Positions 9,701 through 20,420 of a stretch of 64,000 bases of DNA are shown in pieces. The DNA is taken from the NCBI RefSeq assembly GCF_002258785.1, contig NZ_NOYI01000027.1, positions 496,001-560,000 of the forward strand. Direction: 5' to 3'. The stretch is from Rhodococcus sp. 06-235-1A (GTDB lineage Bacteria; Actinomycetota; Actinomycetes; Mycobacteriales; Mycobacteriaceae). The notes beneath the pieces were generated by a model. It did no database searches. It saw only the letters and a program-made list of their open reading frames with translations, and was not told the origin of the DNA. The translations under genes were made by a program, and so were the position numbers. Position 1 is the stretch's first letter; each line of letters opens with the position of its first letter.

Positions 9701-9859
9701 CGCACCATACCGTCGTATCTGAAAGACGACTGGGACCGCGACTGGGGATCGATCGAGCAGTACACGCCCTACGATCGGTCGGCCGAGCCTGCGCAGATCA
9801 CCGCCACCGAGGTCCAGCGTTCGGGCCTGTGGACTCCGGGTCCGATCAAGACCGGTTAA
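6728..9859 (+). CDS. Emb-family arabinosyltransferase
   Basis: This GT-C glycosyltransferase of 1043 residues transfers arabinose from decaprenyl-phosphoryl-arabinose to arabinogalactan or lipoarabinomannan outside the membrane. Visible signs are an N-terminal membrane helix, a periplasmic domain, the catalytic-loop motif SDDGYQLGMAR (Asp252-Asp253), many membrane spans to about residue 700, a proline motif PTKWTHHFG, and a C-terminal carbohydrate-binding-like domain (RPFDHRLGVAEIPQFR). ATG 6728 is chosen over a GTG at 6713 because GGGAG precedes it. It stands alone here rather than in an embCAB array, so I leave the letter open. A Ser/Thr-rich linker lies near residues 755-790. Confidence 0.9.
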   Translation: MARLVAIVSAVLGILLTISIPLLPIDQQQSSLTWPQSDTVGNVAAPLVGYTPISVDATVPCDAAARLPGGGILLSTSPKGSPDAYRYGLVAEVTGGEASQLKVTLRDSVLLEKPVSELSPSAAGDCSLTIASDGTATTVGLTGEDTVTREGDIRPQMVGVFSDLQGAVPGLQLQAELDSRFSSTPSVLKWFAMIVGVLATIVSLIALHRLDLSDGRRARRFLPRRWWSFGPADAVVIGTLLVWHMIGANTSDDGYQLGMARTADHAGYMANYFRYFGVPETPFGTPLYDMFGFMSHVSTASVWMRLPTLICAVVAWLVLSREVIPRFGAAARASKTALWSGGLVLLAFWLPYNNGLRPEPFVAIGVLLTWCSVERSIATRRLLPAAAAILIAALTVTCAPSGFICFAPLIAGARPVLQIVVARAREFRSTALGAATLLAPLVASGTVVLVFAFGNQTVAGMLEMQRVHDAAGPSQAWFDEYLRYQWLMNMDIDGSLARRFGVFVMIVSLITVVVAMLRKGGKIPGTATGPARRIVGITVGSMALMMITPTKWTHHFGVFAGLAASVVVLAAVATGAAVLRSRRNRLLFAAAVSFLMAVAFTGTNGYWYVSAWGVPFWDKPILIAGLGISTMFLGLTLLLLLAAVWFHLRAPYVRTDKPLARWWSVPPIAVAAALMVLLAVASMAKGAVAQWPSYSIAKSNISALTGNTCGLANDVLLETDPNADVLQPVSGDAFAALGAENDGFTPDGVAGDLTADKEASASGTSNTVDTDEQQQPTSTTGAGTGGSALPYGLDPGAVPVLGSFGSDTPATLTTGWYALPADPGDLISIAAAGRIRSVDSDGIVTYGQNLELEYGVDGRAQGRVTPIDIGPTPSWRNLRVPMDRIPAGANTIRLVLSDTDRDPDQWLAITPPRVPRTQTLNDVVGRENPVLLDWEVGFNFPCQRPFDHRLGVAEIPQFRVLPDRSGAVITNAWQDHFGGGPLGWIDIVASARTIPSYLKDDWDRDWGSIEQYTPYDRSAEPAQITATEVQRSGLWTPGPIKTG

Positions 9860-9914
9860 TCTCTACGCGTTCGGAAGTCCTTACACCGACCAGGAAAGAA
9901 ACGGGGATAGGGCC

Positions 9915-10883
9915 ATGGCGAACGCTATAGAAGTAGAGGAGCTCGTACTTCGGTACGGCAAGAACGTCGCGCTCGGAGGGATCGACTTCACCGTTCCCGA
10001 GGGCACGGTGCTGGGTGTGCTCGGCCCCAACGGTGCAGGCAAGACGACGGCCGTCCGCATTCTCGCGACCTTGCTCAAGGCGACGTCGGGTTCGGCGAGA
10101 ATTTTCGGCCTCGACGTGTTGAAGCAGGCGAACGAGGTCCGCGGCACGATCGGATTGACCGGCCAGTTCGCGGCCGTGGACGAGTATCTGACGGGATACG
10201 AGAATCTCGAGATGGTCGGGCGACTGTTCGGCCTACGCAAGGCCGAGGCCAAGAAACGCGCCGACGAACTGCTCGAGCGATTCGACCTCGAGTACGCACG
10301 CGACCGGACCGCCAAGCAGTACAGCGGCGGCATGCGTCGGCGACTCGACATCGCGGCCAGCCTGATCGGGCGACCACGGGTGGTGTTTCTCGACGAACCC
10401 ACCACCGGACTGGATCCGCGGAGCCGAATCACCATGTGGGAGTTCATCGCAGACCTCGTCCGCGACGGAACGACCATTCTGTTGACCACGCAGTACCTCG
10501 AAGAAGCCGATCGGCTCGCCGATTCGATCATCGTGCTGAACAAGGGCAAGATCATCGCCCGCGGCACCGCGGACGAGCTCAAGGCTCAAACCGGCGGTGA
10601 GCGAGTCGAATTCGTGCTCACCGATCGCTCCCAGGCCGATCGAGCCAAGGAGATTCTCTCGCCCATCGGCGTCGAGCCGCCCACCCTGGACGAGCAGGTG
10701 GGTCGTATCGTCATGCCGGTCAACGGTGGATCGAAGGATCTGTCCTCGGCGTTGAGCCACCTCGAGGCTGCGGGGATCGGGGTCGTCGACGTCGGTCTGC
10801 GTCGGCCGAACCTCGACGATGTGTTCCTGTCTCTGACCGGTCAGACCACCGGCGAGCCCGAGGCTGCGGAGGAAGAGAAATGA
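9915..10883 (+). CDS. DrrA-type ABC transporter ATP-binding protein
   Basis: The protein has 322 residues. Walker A is GPNGAGKTT (37-45), the signature is YSGGMRRRLDIA, Walker B is VVFLDEPTTGLDP, and the switch histidine is replaced (LLTTQYLEEAD), as is usual in the daunorubicin-resistance DrrA subfamily. The C-terminal extension typical of that subfamily is present (RRPNLDDVFLSLTG). It powers export of a hydrophobic compound with the next gene, whose start overlaps its stop by 4 bases. It begins 55 bases after the arabinosyltransferase, so its cargo could be an envelope lipid, but this is inference. An AGGAAAG ribosome site precedes the ATG. Confidence 0.9.
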   Translation: MANAIEVEELVLRYGKNVALGGIDFTVPEGTVLGVLGPNGAGKTTAVRILATLLKATSGSARIFGLDVLKQANEVRGTIGLTGQFAAVDEYLTGYENLEMVGRLFGLRKAEAKKRADELLERFDLEYARDRTAKQYSGGMRRRLDIAASLIGRPRVVFLDEPTTGLDPRSRITMWEFIADLVRDGTTILLTTQYLEEADRLADSIIVLNKGKIIARGTADELKAQTGGERVEFVLTDRSQADRAKEILSPIGVEPPTLDEQVGRIVMPVNGGSKDLSSALSHLEAAGIGVVDVGLRRPNLDDVFLSLTGQTTGEPEAAEEEK

Positions 10884-11674
10884 GCAACGTTCTCCTGGAT
10901 TCGGCGATCATCACCAAGCGAAACCTGATCAAGCTCAAGCGAGTTCCCGATCTGCTGTTCTTCGCGACGCTGTCACCGATCATGTTCGTGCTGTTGTTCG
11001 CGTACGTCTTCGGTAGTGCGATCGACGTGCCCGGCATCGACTACAAGAGCTTCCTGATGGGCGGCATCTTCGTCCAGACCATGATTTTCGGCGCGTCGAT
11101 CACCGGATCCTCGCTGGCCGAGGATCTGCAGAAGGGCGTCATGGACCGGTTCCGGTCGTTGCCGATGGCCCGATCGGCCGTGGTCATCGGACGCACTGCA
11201 GCCGACGTCGGCAACAACATCGTCACCATCACGATCATGTCCATCACCGGACTCATCGTCGGCTGGCGCATCACGTCGTCGTTCTTCGACGCCCTGCTCG
11301 GGTACGTGTTGCTGTTGTTGTTCGCGTACTCGATCTCGTGGGTGATGGCTCTGGTGGGGCTGATCGTGCGCTCCCCGGAGATCTTCAACAACGCGTCGTT
11401 CATCGTGATCTTCCCGTTGACGTTCATCGCCAACACCTTCGTCCCGATCGACAATTTCCCGAGCGTGCTCAAGACGATCGCAGAATGGAATCCGATCTCT
11501 TCGGTGACGTTGGCGGTACGTGAGCAATTCGGCAACACCAACCCGATGGCGCCGCCGCCGGAGGTGTGGCCACTGCAGAATCCAGTGCTCTACACCCTGA
11601 TCTGGGTCGTGGTGATGCTGGTGGTGTTCGTGCCGTTGTCGGTACGTAAGTACCAGAAAACGATGACCGCCTGA
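10880..11674 (+). CDS. DrrB-type ABC-2 transporter permease
   Basis: This 264-residue membrane protein has about six helices. It has the ABC-2 pattern: an N-terminal cytoplasmic stretch (AIITKRNLIKLKRVPD), a first helix at LLFFATLSPIMFVLLFAYVF, the conserved GSSLAEDLQKGVMDRFRSLP loop, and FVPIDNFPSVLK before the last helices. It forms the membrane half of the exporter with the preceding ATPase. The ATGA overlap shows translational coupling. A strong hairpin follows its stop. Confidence 0.9.
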   Translation: MSNVLLDSAIITKRNLIKLKRVPDLLFFATLSPIMFVLLFAYVFGSAIDVPGIDYKSFLMGGIFVQTMIFGASITGSSLAEDLQKGVMDRFRSLPMARSAVVIGRTAADVGNNIVTITIMSITGLIVGWRITSSFFDALLGYVLLLLFAYSISWVMALVGLIVRSPEIFNNASFIVIFPLTFIANTFVPIDNFPSVLKTIAEWNPISSVTLAVREQFGNTNPMAPPPEVWPLQNPVLYTLIWVVVMLVVFVPLSVRKYQKTMTA

Positions 11675-11683
11675 CCTTGCACA

Positions 11684-11728
11684 CAGAACTGCACCCCCGG
11701 CCGCTGAGCGACCGGGGGTGCAGTTCTG
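11684..11728. terminator. Perfect 17-bp hairpin, bidirectional terminator
   Basis: CAGAACTGCACCCCCGG (11684-11700) pairs perfectly with CCGGGGGTGCAGTTCTG (11712-11728) around an 11-base loop that can itself pair CGCT/AGCG. It lies between the convergent drrB-like and greA genes, 10 and 19 bases from their stops, so it can terminate both. There is no U-tract. Confidence 0.75.
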
Positions 11729-11746
11729 AGTCTTCTGCGAGCAGGC

Positions 11747-12241
11747 TTACGTGTGGTACGGCTCCGCGCTGACGAGCGTGACCTTCATGGTCTTGCCGTT
11801 GGGCAGCGTGTACTCGCGGGTGTCGCCGACCTTCGCGTCGATGAGCGATCCGCCCAGCGGGGACGCGGGGGAGTACACCTCGAGCTTGTTGTCGCGGGCA
11901 CCCTCTTCGCGGGTGGCGATGAGGAACGTTTCGGTGTCGGACTCGTCACCGTCGTAGTAGACCTTGACGACCGAGCCGGGCAGTGCGACACCGGACTGGG
12001 TTGGCGCCTCGCCGACCTTCGCGTTGTTGAGCAGTTCCTGCAGCTGGCGGATGCGTGCTTCCTGCTGGCCCTGCTCCTCGCGCGCGGCGTGGTATCCGCC
12101 GTTCTCCTTCAGATCGCCTTCTTCGCGACGCTCGTTGATCTCGGCGGCGATGACGGGGCGATTGGAAATGAGCTGGTCGAGTTCGCTCTTGAGCCTGTCG
12201 TGTGATTCCTGGGTCAGCCAGGTCACCTGGGTCTCGGTCAT
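11747..12241 (-). CDS. greA: Transcription elongation factor GreA
   Basis: The protein has 164 residues, starting [17 protein letters not shown], the typical actinobacterial form. The N-terminal antiparallel coiled coil runs to about residue 75 and contains the acidic tip ([19 protein letters not shown]). The C-terminal FKBP-like domain contains [14 protein letters not shown] and ends in [14 protein letters not shown]. GreA rescues backtracked RNA polymerase by stimulating transcript cleavage. The start was placed by homology; codons upstream in the open frame are not conserved. It lies downstream of the DUF4307 gene, as in M. tuberculosis (Rv1080c next to Rv1081c), but 224 bases separate them, so greA probably has its own promoter. 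Confidence 0.95.
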   Translation of the reverse strand: MTETQVTWLTQESHDRLKSELDQLISNRPVIAAEINERREEGDLKENGGYHAAREEQGQQEARIRQLQELLNNAKVGEAPTQSGVALPGSVVKVYYDGDESDTETFLIATREEGARDNKLEVYSPASPLGGSLIDAKVGDTREYTLPNGKTMKVTLVSAEPYHT

Positions 12242-12465
12242 CTCGATCACTCCCTCGTAGTCGGAATCTCGACATCGATTCCGTTTTCTGAACAGGTAGG
12301 GCACGCAACGAACAGGGGACTCCAATGGTTGGATCCCCTTGGTCGGCCCGCATCCTGGAGCCGTCGTCATCGTTCGCAGGTGAACCCTGCCCGCAATGCA
12401 GCAATACACGGCACCTGTACGGCGGCCGTGTATAGCCCCCAGCTTACCACGAACAGGCAGTTCGC

Positions 12466-12906
12466 CTATCGAGCTCGTAAATACTCGGGAACATCGAGGC
12501 TGCAGCCGTAGACGTCGCCGACGGCTGGCGCAGCCGACGTCGTCACCTCGGTGGTCAACTCCACGGCGGTGGACCTGGACTCGGGCGGAATGTAGACCTC
12601 ACGCCTGCCGGTCTCGGACCCGTCGCGAGAGCGAACGCGAACGATGCACACGGCCGGTTGTTCGGGATCCTGCCGAGTGACACTGAAACGGATCGACATC
12701 GTGGAGTCGTCGACGATGTCGAACGACAGCTGGCTGCCTTCGATCGGTTTGACCGAGAACTTCGAGTACGCGTAGTAGGCCACGCCCAGCCCGACCAGCA
12801 GAACCAGCGCCACCAATGCGATCTTCGTCGCACGTTTGGGGGCCTGCCGAATTCCGTTGGGGCCGGAACCCGACGGGTACCTACCTGCGGGAAGTGCGTT
12901 GGTCAT
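12466..12906 (-). CDS. DUF4307 family membrane-anchored protein
   Basis: The protein has 146 residues: a short basic N-terminus, one membrane helix ([20 protein letters not shown], about residues 28-47), and an extracytoplasmic beta-rich domain with two cysteines ([12 protein letters not shown] and VYGCSLDVP). This is the DUF4307 layout. Family members sit beside greA and mca throughout Mycobacteriales and have no established function. It is divergent from mca, with 103 bases between the two starts. Confidence 0.85.
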   Translation of the reverse strand: MTNALPAGRYPSGSGPNGIRQAPKRATKIALVALVLLVGLGVAYYAYSKFSVKPIEGSQLSFDIVDDSTMSIRFSVTRQDPEQPAVCIVRVRSRDGSETGRREVYIPPESRSTAVELTTEVTTSAAPAVGDVYGCSLDVPEYLRAR

Positions 12907-13009
12907 GGCCGCTCTCGGGGTCGATTCGGGGGTGCCGCTGGGGGCCTGTCGGCGTCAGGTGGAACTATAGGGCAGGCAAGAATCAGGCGAATCCGAGGTG
13001 AGGAAGAAC

Positions 13010-13885
13010 GTGTCCGGACTGCGGCTCATGGCAGTGCATGCCCATCCCGACGACGAGTCCAGCAAAGGCGCTGCGACGACGGCTCGCTACGCGGCCGAAG
13101 GACACGACGTTCTGGTCGTCACTCTGACCGGGGGTGAACGAGGCGACATCCTCAATCCCGCGATGGACATTCCGGGGGTGCACGAGCGCATCCACGAGGT
13201 TCGGCGCGAGGAGATGGCCGAGGCAGCGCGCTTTCTCGGCGTCCAGCAGACCTGGCTCGGCTTCGAAGACTCCGGGTTGCCCGAGGGTGATCCGCTCCCG
13301 CCCCTTCCCGATGGCTGCTTCGCGTTGGTCCCGTTGGAGGTCTCGACCGAGGCGCTGGTGAAGGTGATTCGGGAGTTCAAGCCGCACGTCATCACCACAT
13401 ACGACGAACGCGGTGGCTACCCGCACCCCGATCACATCAGGTGCCACGAGGTCTCGATGGCGGCGTGGGAGGCGGCGGGAGATCCCGAGCGTTTTCCCGA
13501 CGCAGGTGAGCCCTGGACTCCACTCAAGCTCTACTACTCGCACGGCTTCATTCGCAAGCGCATGCAGCTCTTCCACGACTGGTTCATCGACCGCGGGGAA
13601 GAGAGCCCGTTCGTCGACTGGCTGAAGCGATGGGACGGCCAACGCGACGAGATCATCGGCCGCATCACCACCCAGGTGACCGTCGGTGACTATTTCGAAC
13701 AGCGCGACGACGCACTCCGAGCGCATGCGACGCAGATCGATCCCAACGGATCCTTCTTCGCAGTGCCACTGGACGTCCAGCGCAAGCTGTGGCCCACCGA
13801 GGAATTCGAGCTGGCCCGCACCCGGGTGACGACCTCGCTGCCCGAGACGGACCTGTTCGCCGGAATAGAAGAGACCGACAAGTGA
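13010..13885 (+). CDS. mca: Mycothiol S-conjugate amidase
   Basis: The protein has 291 residues. It hydrolyses mycothiol-toxin conjugates to a mercapturic acid plus GlcN-Ins, a detoxification step specific to actinobacteria. The zinc-site motif AHPDDE is at residues 11-16, and a second histidine motif is [11 protein letters not shown]. The length matches Mca (about 288) rather than the smaller-overlap paralogue MshB, and the middle region ([15 protein letters not shown]) is Mca-like. I chose the GTG at 13010 over the one at 12998 because AGGAAG precedes it and homologues begin near this point. It is followed by a small membrane gene with a 4-base overlap. Confidence 0.92.
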   Translation: MSGLRLMAVHAHPDDESSKGAATTARYAAEGHDVLVVTLTGGERGDILNPAMDIPGVHERIHEVRREEMAEAARFLGVQQTWLGFEDSGLPEGDPLPPLPDGCFALVPLEVSTEALVKVIREFKPHVITTYDERGGYPHPDHIRCHEVSMAAWEAAGDPERFPDAGEPWTPLKLYYSHGFIRKRMQLFHDWFIDRGEESPFVDWLKRWDGQRDEIIGRITTQVTVGDYFEQRDDALRAHATQIDPNGSFFAVPLDVQRKLWPTEEFELARTRVTTSLPETDLFAGIEETDK

Positions 13886-14153
13886 TCGTCTCCCTTCTCG
13901 CCCAGCAACCCACCGGACCCGAGTTCGGCAAGTCCTCGCCGATCGGGCTGGCGATCCTGGTGGCGTTGCTGGTCGGAACAGCCCTCCTCATCTGGTCGAT
14001 GAACAAGAAGATCAAGCGGCTGCCCGCCACGTTCGAGAAGGAGGATCCGACACTGGATCAGGCTCTCGACGAGGGCACCGATCGCGGCGGAATAGCGGAT
14101 TCGACCCCATCCGAACCGCGCCGACCCAAACCTGCCGTACCCGACGAGCCCTG

Positions 14154-14154
<1 letters not shown>
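13882..14154 (+). CDS. Small single-helix membrane protein (Rv1083-like)
   Basis: The protein has 90 residues, starting [15 protein letters not shown] with a GTG that overlaps the mca stop by 4 bases. One membrane helix ([20 protein letters not shown], about residues 20-39) is followed by a charged cytoplasmic tail ([20 protein letters not shown]) that ends Pro/Arg-rich. A gene of this type sits between mca and the DUF255 gene in mycobacteria too, where it is uncharacterised. Its conserved coupling suggests a link to one of its neighbours. Confidence 0.8.
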
Positions 14155-16163
<2,009 letters not shown>

Positions 16164-16260
16164 CGAAGCTCGTCGATGCTTCGACGGACAAACAGTATCG
16201 TTGCGGGATCTTCTTCGGCCTGGGGCGGAAACTTCTATCAGTGGATCGATGGTGTGTGTC

Positions 16261-17199
16261 ATGAGCGAAGGCGTCACCAAGGACAGTGTCGTGAGCGACG
16301 GCACGGTCGACGAGGCGATAACCGACGAGCAGCGCGCGGCTGTGGCAGAGTTCGTCGCTTCGGTGCCGATGGCGGCGATGGTCCACTCCATGCAGTTCGA
16401 GGTGGTCGGTGCCAACACACTGTGCGAGGAGATACTCGACTGCCCGGTGCAGGGCATGTTGGGTCGCCCCGTTGCCGATTTCGTGCCGCTCGGGGATCGC
16501 GCGTCGGCCAAGAACATGGCGCTGCAGCTCGAGCACCGATACCCCGTAGCCGGCTCGTCCGAGGGTGGTCGACCGATCGGAGCTCTGCGGCGAGTACGGC
16601 GCAGCGACGGTGAGGTCGTCTCCTGTTGGATGCACGTGGGGATCTCGACCATCGCCGGTCGGCGGTTCATCGTCGCACTGCTGGACCTGGTCAATCCCGT
16701 GGTCGACGACACCGTGCACTGGCGCGATCGCGCCGAACGCGACGATCTGACCGGCTTGCTGCGGCGGGGTCCCCTGTTGGCCCACGTCGACGAGTGGATC
16801 GCGGCCGATCGGCCGGTTGCCCTGGCGTTCGTCGATGTCGACCGATTGAAGTCGATCAACGACGCTCACGGTCATCCTGCCGGAGATGCCGTACTGGAGG
16901 CAGCGGGTCGTCGACTGCACCAGTGGTCGCCGCGTGGCAGTGTCGTCGGTCGATACGCCGGAGACGAGTTCGTGTTCGCGGTGACCGACGGGGTTGACGG
17001 GAGTTCGTTCGACAGCGCAGGACTCGCGGATTCGATCAGGGACGCGATCTGCGGTGAGCCGGTGCCGTTCGATTCTCGATTGCTCGTGGTGTCGGTGAGC
17101 GTGGGCGTTGCGGTGCGGGAGGCCGGCGAATCCAGAGATCGGCTCATTCGACGCGCCGACGAGCTGATGTATCGAGACAAGGCGTCCCGACCCACCTGA
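16261..17199 (+). CDS. PAS-GGDEF diguanylate cyclase
   Basis: The protein is 312 residues from ATG 16261; an in-frame ATG at 16249 is an alternative. The N-terminal half resembles a PAS sensor (MVHSMQFEVVGANTLCEEIL, with a QGMLGRPVADFVP turn). A GGDEF domain starts at RDDLTGLLRRGPLL. The signature loop reads AGDEF (residues 233-237) in GRYAGDEFVFAV, and the substrate-site DVDRLKSINDAHGH is intact. AGDEF variants can be active, so cyclic-di-GMP synthesis is likely. No EAL partner is near. It converges on the hemolysin III gene with only 6 bases between stops. Confidence 0.88.
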   Translation: MSEGVTKDSVVSDGTVDEAITDEQRAAVAEFVASVPMAAMVHSMQFEVVGANTLCEEILDCPVQGMLGRPVADFVPLGDRASAKNMALQLEHRYPVAGSSEGGRPIGALRRVRRSDGEVVSCWMHVGISTIAGRRFIVALLDLVNPVVDDTVHWRDRAERDDLTGLLRRGPLLAHVDEWIAADRPVALAFVDVDRLKSINDAHGHPAGDAVLEAAGRRLHQWSPRGSVVGRYAGDEFVFAVTDGVDGSSFDSAGLADSIRDAICGEPVPFDSRLLVVSVSVGVAVREAGESRDRLIRRADELMYRDKASRPT

Positions 17200-17205
17200 G
17201 GGTGC

Positions 17206-17871
17206 TCAGAACAGCACGAGCCACACGGCGACCAGGTGGCAGATTGCCGCCAACACCGTTGCTGCATGAAAGAATTCGTGATGGCCGAATGTCGTCGGCC
17301 ACGGATTGGGCCATTTGGTTGCGTACAGCACGGCCCCGACACTGTAGAAGATTCCGCCCACGAGCAGCAGTAGAAACGGTGCGTAGCCGACGTGTTCGAT
17401 CAGCGTGGGTGCAACCGGGACGATTGCCCAGCCCAGGATCAGATACAGCGGTACCCCGACCCATCGGGGAGCGGTGGGCCACAACATCTTCAGAGCCACT
17501 CCGGCAAAGGCCCCCAGCCACACGACGATCAGCAATGTGCGTCCGGTCGAGGCGGGCAGGCCCAGCACGGCGAACGGGGTGTAGCTGCCGGCGATGAAGA
17601 GGAAGATCATCGAGTGATCTGCGCGCTTCATCCAGATCTGCGACGCCGTGGTCTTCCAGGGCACACGGTGATACGTGGCACTGACCCCGAAAACCCCGCA
17701 GACGGTGATGGCATAGACGCCCGTCGCGAGCCCCGCGCTGACCGAGACCATGCTGAAGGCAAGCGTGACGAGCGTGATCGCACAGACCACCGCCACGCAG
17801 AACGCGTACAGGTGAATCCACCCGCGCATGCGAGGTTTGACGGGTATCTCGTCGAGTCCGAACATCGTCAT
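17206..17871 (-). CDS. Hemolysin III family (PAQR) membrane protein
   Basis: This 221-residue protein has about seven membrane helices. It carries the family signatures HRVPWK near residue 70, RADHSMIFLFIAGSYTPF, and FGHHEFFHAATVLAAICH at the C-terminus, where His residues probably bind zinc. The start at 17871 (MTMFGLDEIP) is preferred to one 39 bases upstream because GGGAGG lies 7 bases before it. The same gene follows the DUF255 gene in M. tuberculosis (Rv1085c). Despite the name, family members are not proven cytolysins in this group. Confidence 0.9.
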   Translation of the reverse strand: MTMFGLDEIPVKPRMRGWIHLYAFCVAVVCAITLVTLAFSMVSVSAGLATGVYAITVCGVFGVSATYHRVPWKTTASQIWMKRADHSMIFLFIAGSYTPFAVLGLPASTGRTLLIVVWLGAFAGVALKMLWPTAPRWVGVPLYLILGWAIVPVAPTLIEHVGYAPFLLLLVGGIFYSVGAVLYATKWPNPWPTTFGHHEFFHAATVLAAICHLVAVWLVLF

Positions 17872-18003
17872 GTCGATTGCCTCCCGTGCCGCCGTCGTGA
17901 ACCTACGCAATCGTAGGTTCAGACGCTACTGTACCGGCCGCCCGCTCGCAGACGTCGGCGTAAGGTGATCCCCCGTGGTGATCAGAGCAGCGGTGACGAA
18001 GTA

Positions 18004-18786
18004 GTGGTGATCATTCCGCAGAAGGTGCGCGGCGTTCTCTACAACGTGTACGAGCGGCGTCTACTGAGTCAGCTCGACGGGGTGCAGCATCCGCGGCACG
18101 TGGCGGTGATGTGCGACGGCAATCGCCGCTGGGCGCGCGAGAACGGGTTCACCGACGTCGCGCACGGCCACCGTATGGGTGCCCTGAAGATCGCCGAGAT
18201 GCTCGGCTGGTGTGACGCCGCCGGAATCGAGATGGCCACGATCTACTTGCTCTCCACCGAGAACCTCCGCCGAGATGCCGACGAGCTCGATTCACTGCTC
18301 GACATCATCACCGACGTCGTCGAGGAAATCTGCGGGCCCGAGATGAACTGGGGCGTCAAACTCGTCGGCACGCTCGACCTGCTGCCCGCGTCGACCTCGC
18401 GCCGGCTCAAGGAAGCGGCCGCACTCACCGAGGGACGGACGGGAACGCACGTCAACGTCGCCGTCGGGTACGGCGGTCGCCAGGAAATCGCCGACGCCGT
18501 GCAGTCCCTGGTGAGCGAGAAGATCGCCGAGGGCGTCACCGGAGACGACCTGATCGCCTCCATCAACGTCGACGGAATCGACAGTCACCTCTACACCTCC
18601 GGCCAGCCCGATCCCGACCTCGTCATCCGTACCTCGGGCGAACAGCGACTCTCCGGCTTCCTGCTGTGGCAGAGCGCGTACTCGGAAATCTGGTTCACCG
18701 AGGCCTACTGGCCCGAATTTCGACGCGTCGACTTCCTGCGGGCGCTACGTGATTTCGCGGCCAGACACCGACGTTTCGGTATCTGA
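18004..18786 (+). CDS. Short-chain Z-isoprenyl diphosphate synthase (Z-FPP synthase, UppS family)
   Basis: The protein has 260 residues from GTG 18004 (VVIIPQKVRGVLYNVYE); an upstream GTG at 17965 is possible, but homologues start near IIP. The catalytic motif is CDGNRRWARENG (Asp38), and the C-terminal signatures are GYGGRQEIADAV, DPDLVIRTSGEQRLSGFLLWQ and WFTEAYWP. It closely resembles M. tuberculosis Rv1086, which makes omega,E,Z-farnesyl diphosphate, the primer for decaprenyl phosphate. Decaprenyl phosphate carries arabinose and other sugars for wall assembly. The location after hemolysin III is also conserved. Confidence 0.9.
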   Translation: MVIIPQKVRGVLYNVYERRLLSQLDGVQHPRHVAVMCDGNRRWARENGFTDVAHGHRMGALKIAEMLGWCDAAGIEMATIYLLSTENLRRDADELDSLLDIITDVVEEICGPEMNWGVKLVGTLDLLPASTSRRLKEAAALTEGRTGTHVNVAVGYGGRQEIADAVQSLVSEKIAEGVTGDDLIASINVDGIDSHLYTSGQPDPDLVIRTSGEQRLSGFLLWQSAYSEIWFTEAYWPEFRRVDFLRALRDFAARHRRFGI

Positions 18787-18800
18787 CGCGAACGGCCGGA

Positions 18801-20420
18801 TCACTCTTCGATTCGTGCGCCTGCGAGCCGTGAGCTGTCGCCGGATTGCATGGCGGCCAACAAGGCAGCTCCATTTCGTCGAAGGCGCGATCGTGTCGGG
18901 ATCGACAGGCTCACCACTACCCCCACCCCGATGACCGCGCCGAGCACAGCGTGTACCGGCCACGGGACGTGCACACCGCCGAGGTGAAGCAGAAGTGGAG
19001 GCAGAACGGCCACGCCGACCACGACGGTGAAGATCGTGTACTGCGCGCCTGCGGGATTTCCGGTGCGACTCGTCGCGGCGACGCGGTCGCGCGCGTCGGC
19101 ACCGATCGCGGGCATGATCACCCCCAGCCACGGTGCACTCGCGCAGGCGGCCCCCGTGGCGGCCAGAGTCATTCCGCACGCGACCGCCGCCAAGGGTGAT
19201 TCGCTGACCAGGCACAGTGCGAGGGTCAGAGCCGAGGTGGGGACACCGAACATCAGCAGCCAGGCGAGCTGTCGGCCACACACGTCGGCTCGGATCGCTC
19301 CTGGAGTCGTGAGGATCTGCCACAGCGCGGTGCCGTCGAGGGCGTAGGTGTTCACTGCAACCATCGCGCCGAGCGCCGCAGCCATGACGCCGATGAACGG
19401 CAGGGCCCAGGACCAGCTCGTCGGTGCGACAAGGGCGATCATGAGCAACGGGGTGATCCACGCGTGAATCGTTCCCAGTCTGCGATGCGGGTCCCTGAAC
19501 CACGTCTTGATCTCCCGGTCGAACACCGCCCGCGTCGGTCCGCCTGGTCGCCGGCAGCGCGCGGGCGCGGACCGCCTGGCGTCGACGGTGCTGGGCGTCC
19601 GGGCCGGTGGCCTGCGCAGTTCACTCGCCGTCAGCACGATCCAGGCACCGCGGAGCACTATCGCTCCGGCGACGAGGCCCAGTAGCGGCAGGGCCACCGA
19701 GACGAGTGAGGCGGATGTCGTCGCGGCGAGCACGGCGGCAAGACCCCATCCTGTCGGCAAGGCGAGCAGCAGGTTCTCTATTCCGGCAGGCACAGTGCCC
19801 GCCACCGAGGGGGTGACGAGTTCCGTTCCGCCATCGCCGAGATCGGGTAGTACCACCGCGGCGACCGGCACCCAGCCCGCGAACGACACTGCGAGGAGCA
19901 ACGACATCTGCACGGCCGCTACCCACGTCCCTGCGGTGGAGCGAAGCAGGCGGGCGACCACTGCCGCGACACACCGACCGAGCCAGAGCAGGAACATCAG
20001 CTGGGCAGCAAGGGCAAGCGCTGCGACGACGACAGCACCTGGCCCGTGGGCTGCGGCTACCACCACGAAACTGCTCAGCGCTATCGCCGTGACAACCGTT
20101 CCGACGCTTATCGCCTCGCTCGCTGCAAGATCCCGCGCGATCCTGGTCGGTCGCGCAGGCAGCGTCCTGAACCACTGCGGATCCAGGGTTGCCGACGATC
20201 CCGGAAGCAGGATCGGGCCGATCGCCCAGAACGCCCCGAACGCACAGATCCCCACGGTCAGCCAGCTCGGGTCGACCGTGCCGGAGGTCCCGAGTGCCGC
20301 GAGCACGACGATCCCGGACGCCACGATCGAGCCGACGACCAAGCCGAAGCCGCGCTCGTCGTGCGGACCGTGCCGGAGAATTCTCCACCGCATCGACGCG
20401 AACGTCGTGCTCATGCTCAT
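18801..20420 (-). CDS. ABC exporter permease, multi-pass
   Basis: The protein is 539 residues from ATG 20420, which overlaps the ATPase stop by 4 bases (ATGA). About 12 hydrophobic segments run from residue 27 to the C-terminus, broken near residues 275-310 by a cytoplasmic stretch rich in Arg, Pro and Ala. The two-half layout suggests a duplicated ABC-2 type permease. No substrate-specific motif is visible. It is the third gene of a tetR-ATPase-permease operon and converges on the Z-prenyl synthase with a 14-base gap. Its cargo is unknown, and the regulator suggests a small toxic ligand. Confidence 0.85.
   Translation of the reverse strand: MSMSTTFASMRWRILRHGPHDERGFGLVVGSIVASGIVVLAALGTSGTVDPSWLTVGICAFGAFWAIGPILLPGSSATLDPQWFRTLPARPTRIARDLAASEAISVGTVVTAIALSSFVVVAAAHGPGAVVVAALALAAQLMFLLWLGRCVAAVVARLLRSTAGTWVAAVQMSLLLAVSFAGWVPVAAVVLPDLGDGGTELVTPSVAGTVPAGIENLLLALPTGWGLAAVLAATTSASLVSVALPLLGLVAGAIVLRGAWIVLTASELRRPPARTPSTVDARRSAPARCRRPGGPTRAVFDREIKTWFRDPHRRLGTIHAWITPLLMIALVAPTSWSWALPFIGVMAAALGAMVAVNTYALDGTALWQILTTPGAIRADVCGRQLAWLLMFGVPTSALTLALCLVSESPLAAVACGMTLAATGAACASAPWLGVIMPAIGADARDRVAATSRTGNPAGAQYTIFTVVVGVAVLPPLLLHLGGVHVPWPVHAVLGAVIGVGVVVSLSIPTRSRLRRNGAALLAAMQSGDSSRLAGARIEE

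Noticed and set aside
12242-12465. Small gene between DUF4307 and greA
   Set aside because: Frames here are short, lack ribosome sites and show no motif; the interval more likely holds the greA promoter.
16261-17199. Inactive GGDEF domain because the motif reads AGDEF
   Set aside because: The first Gly-to-Ala variant is compatible with activity and all other substrate residues look intact.
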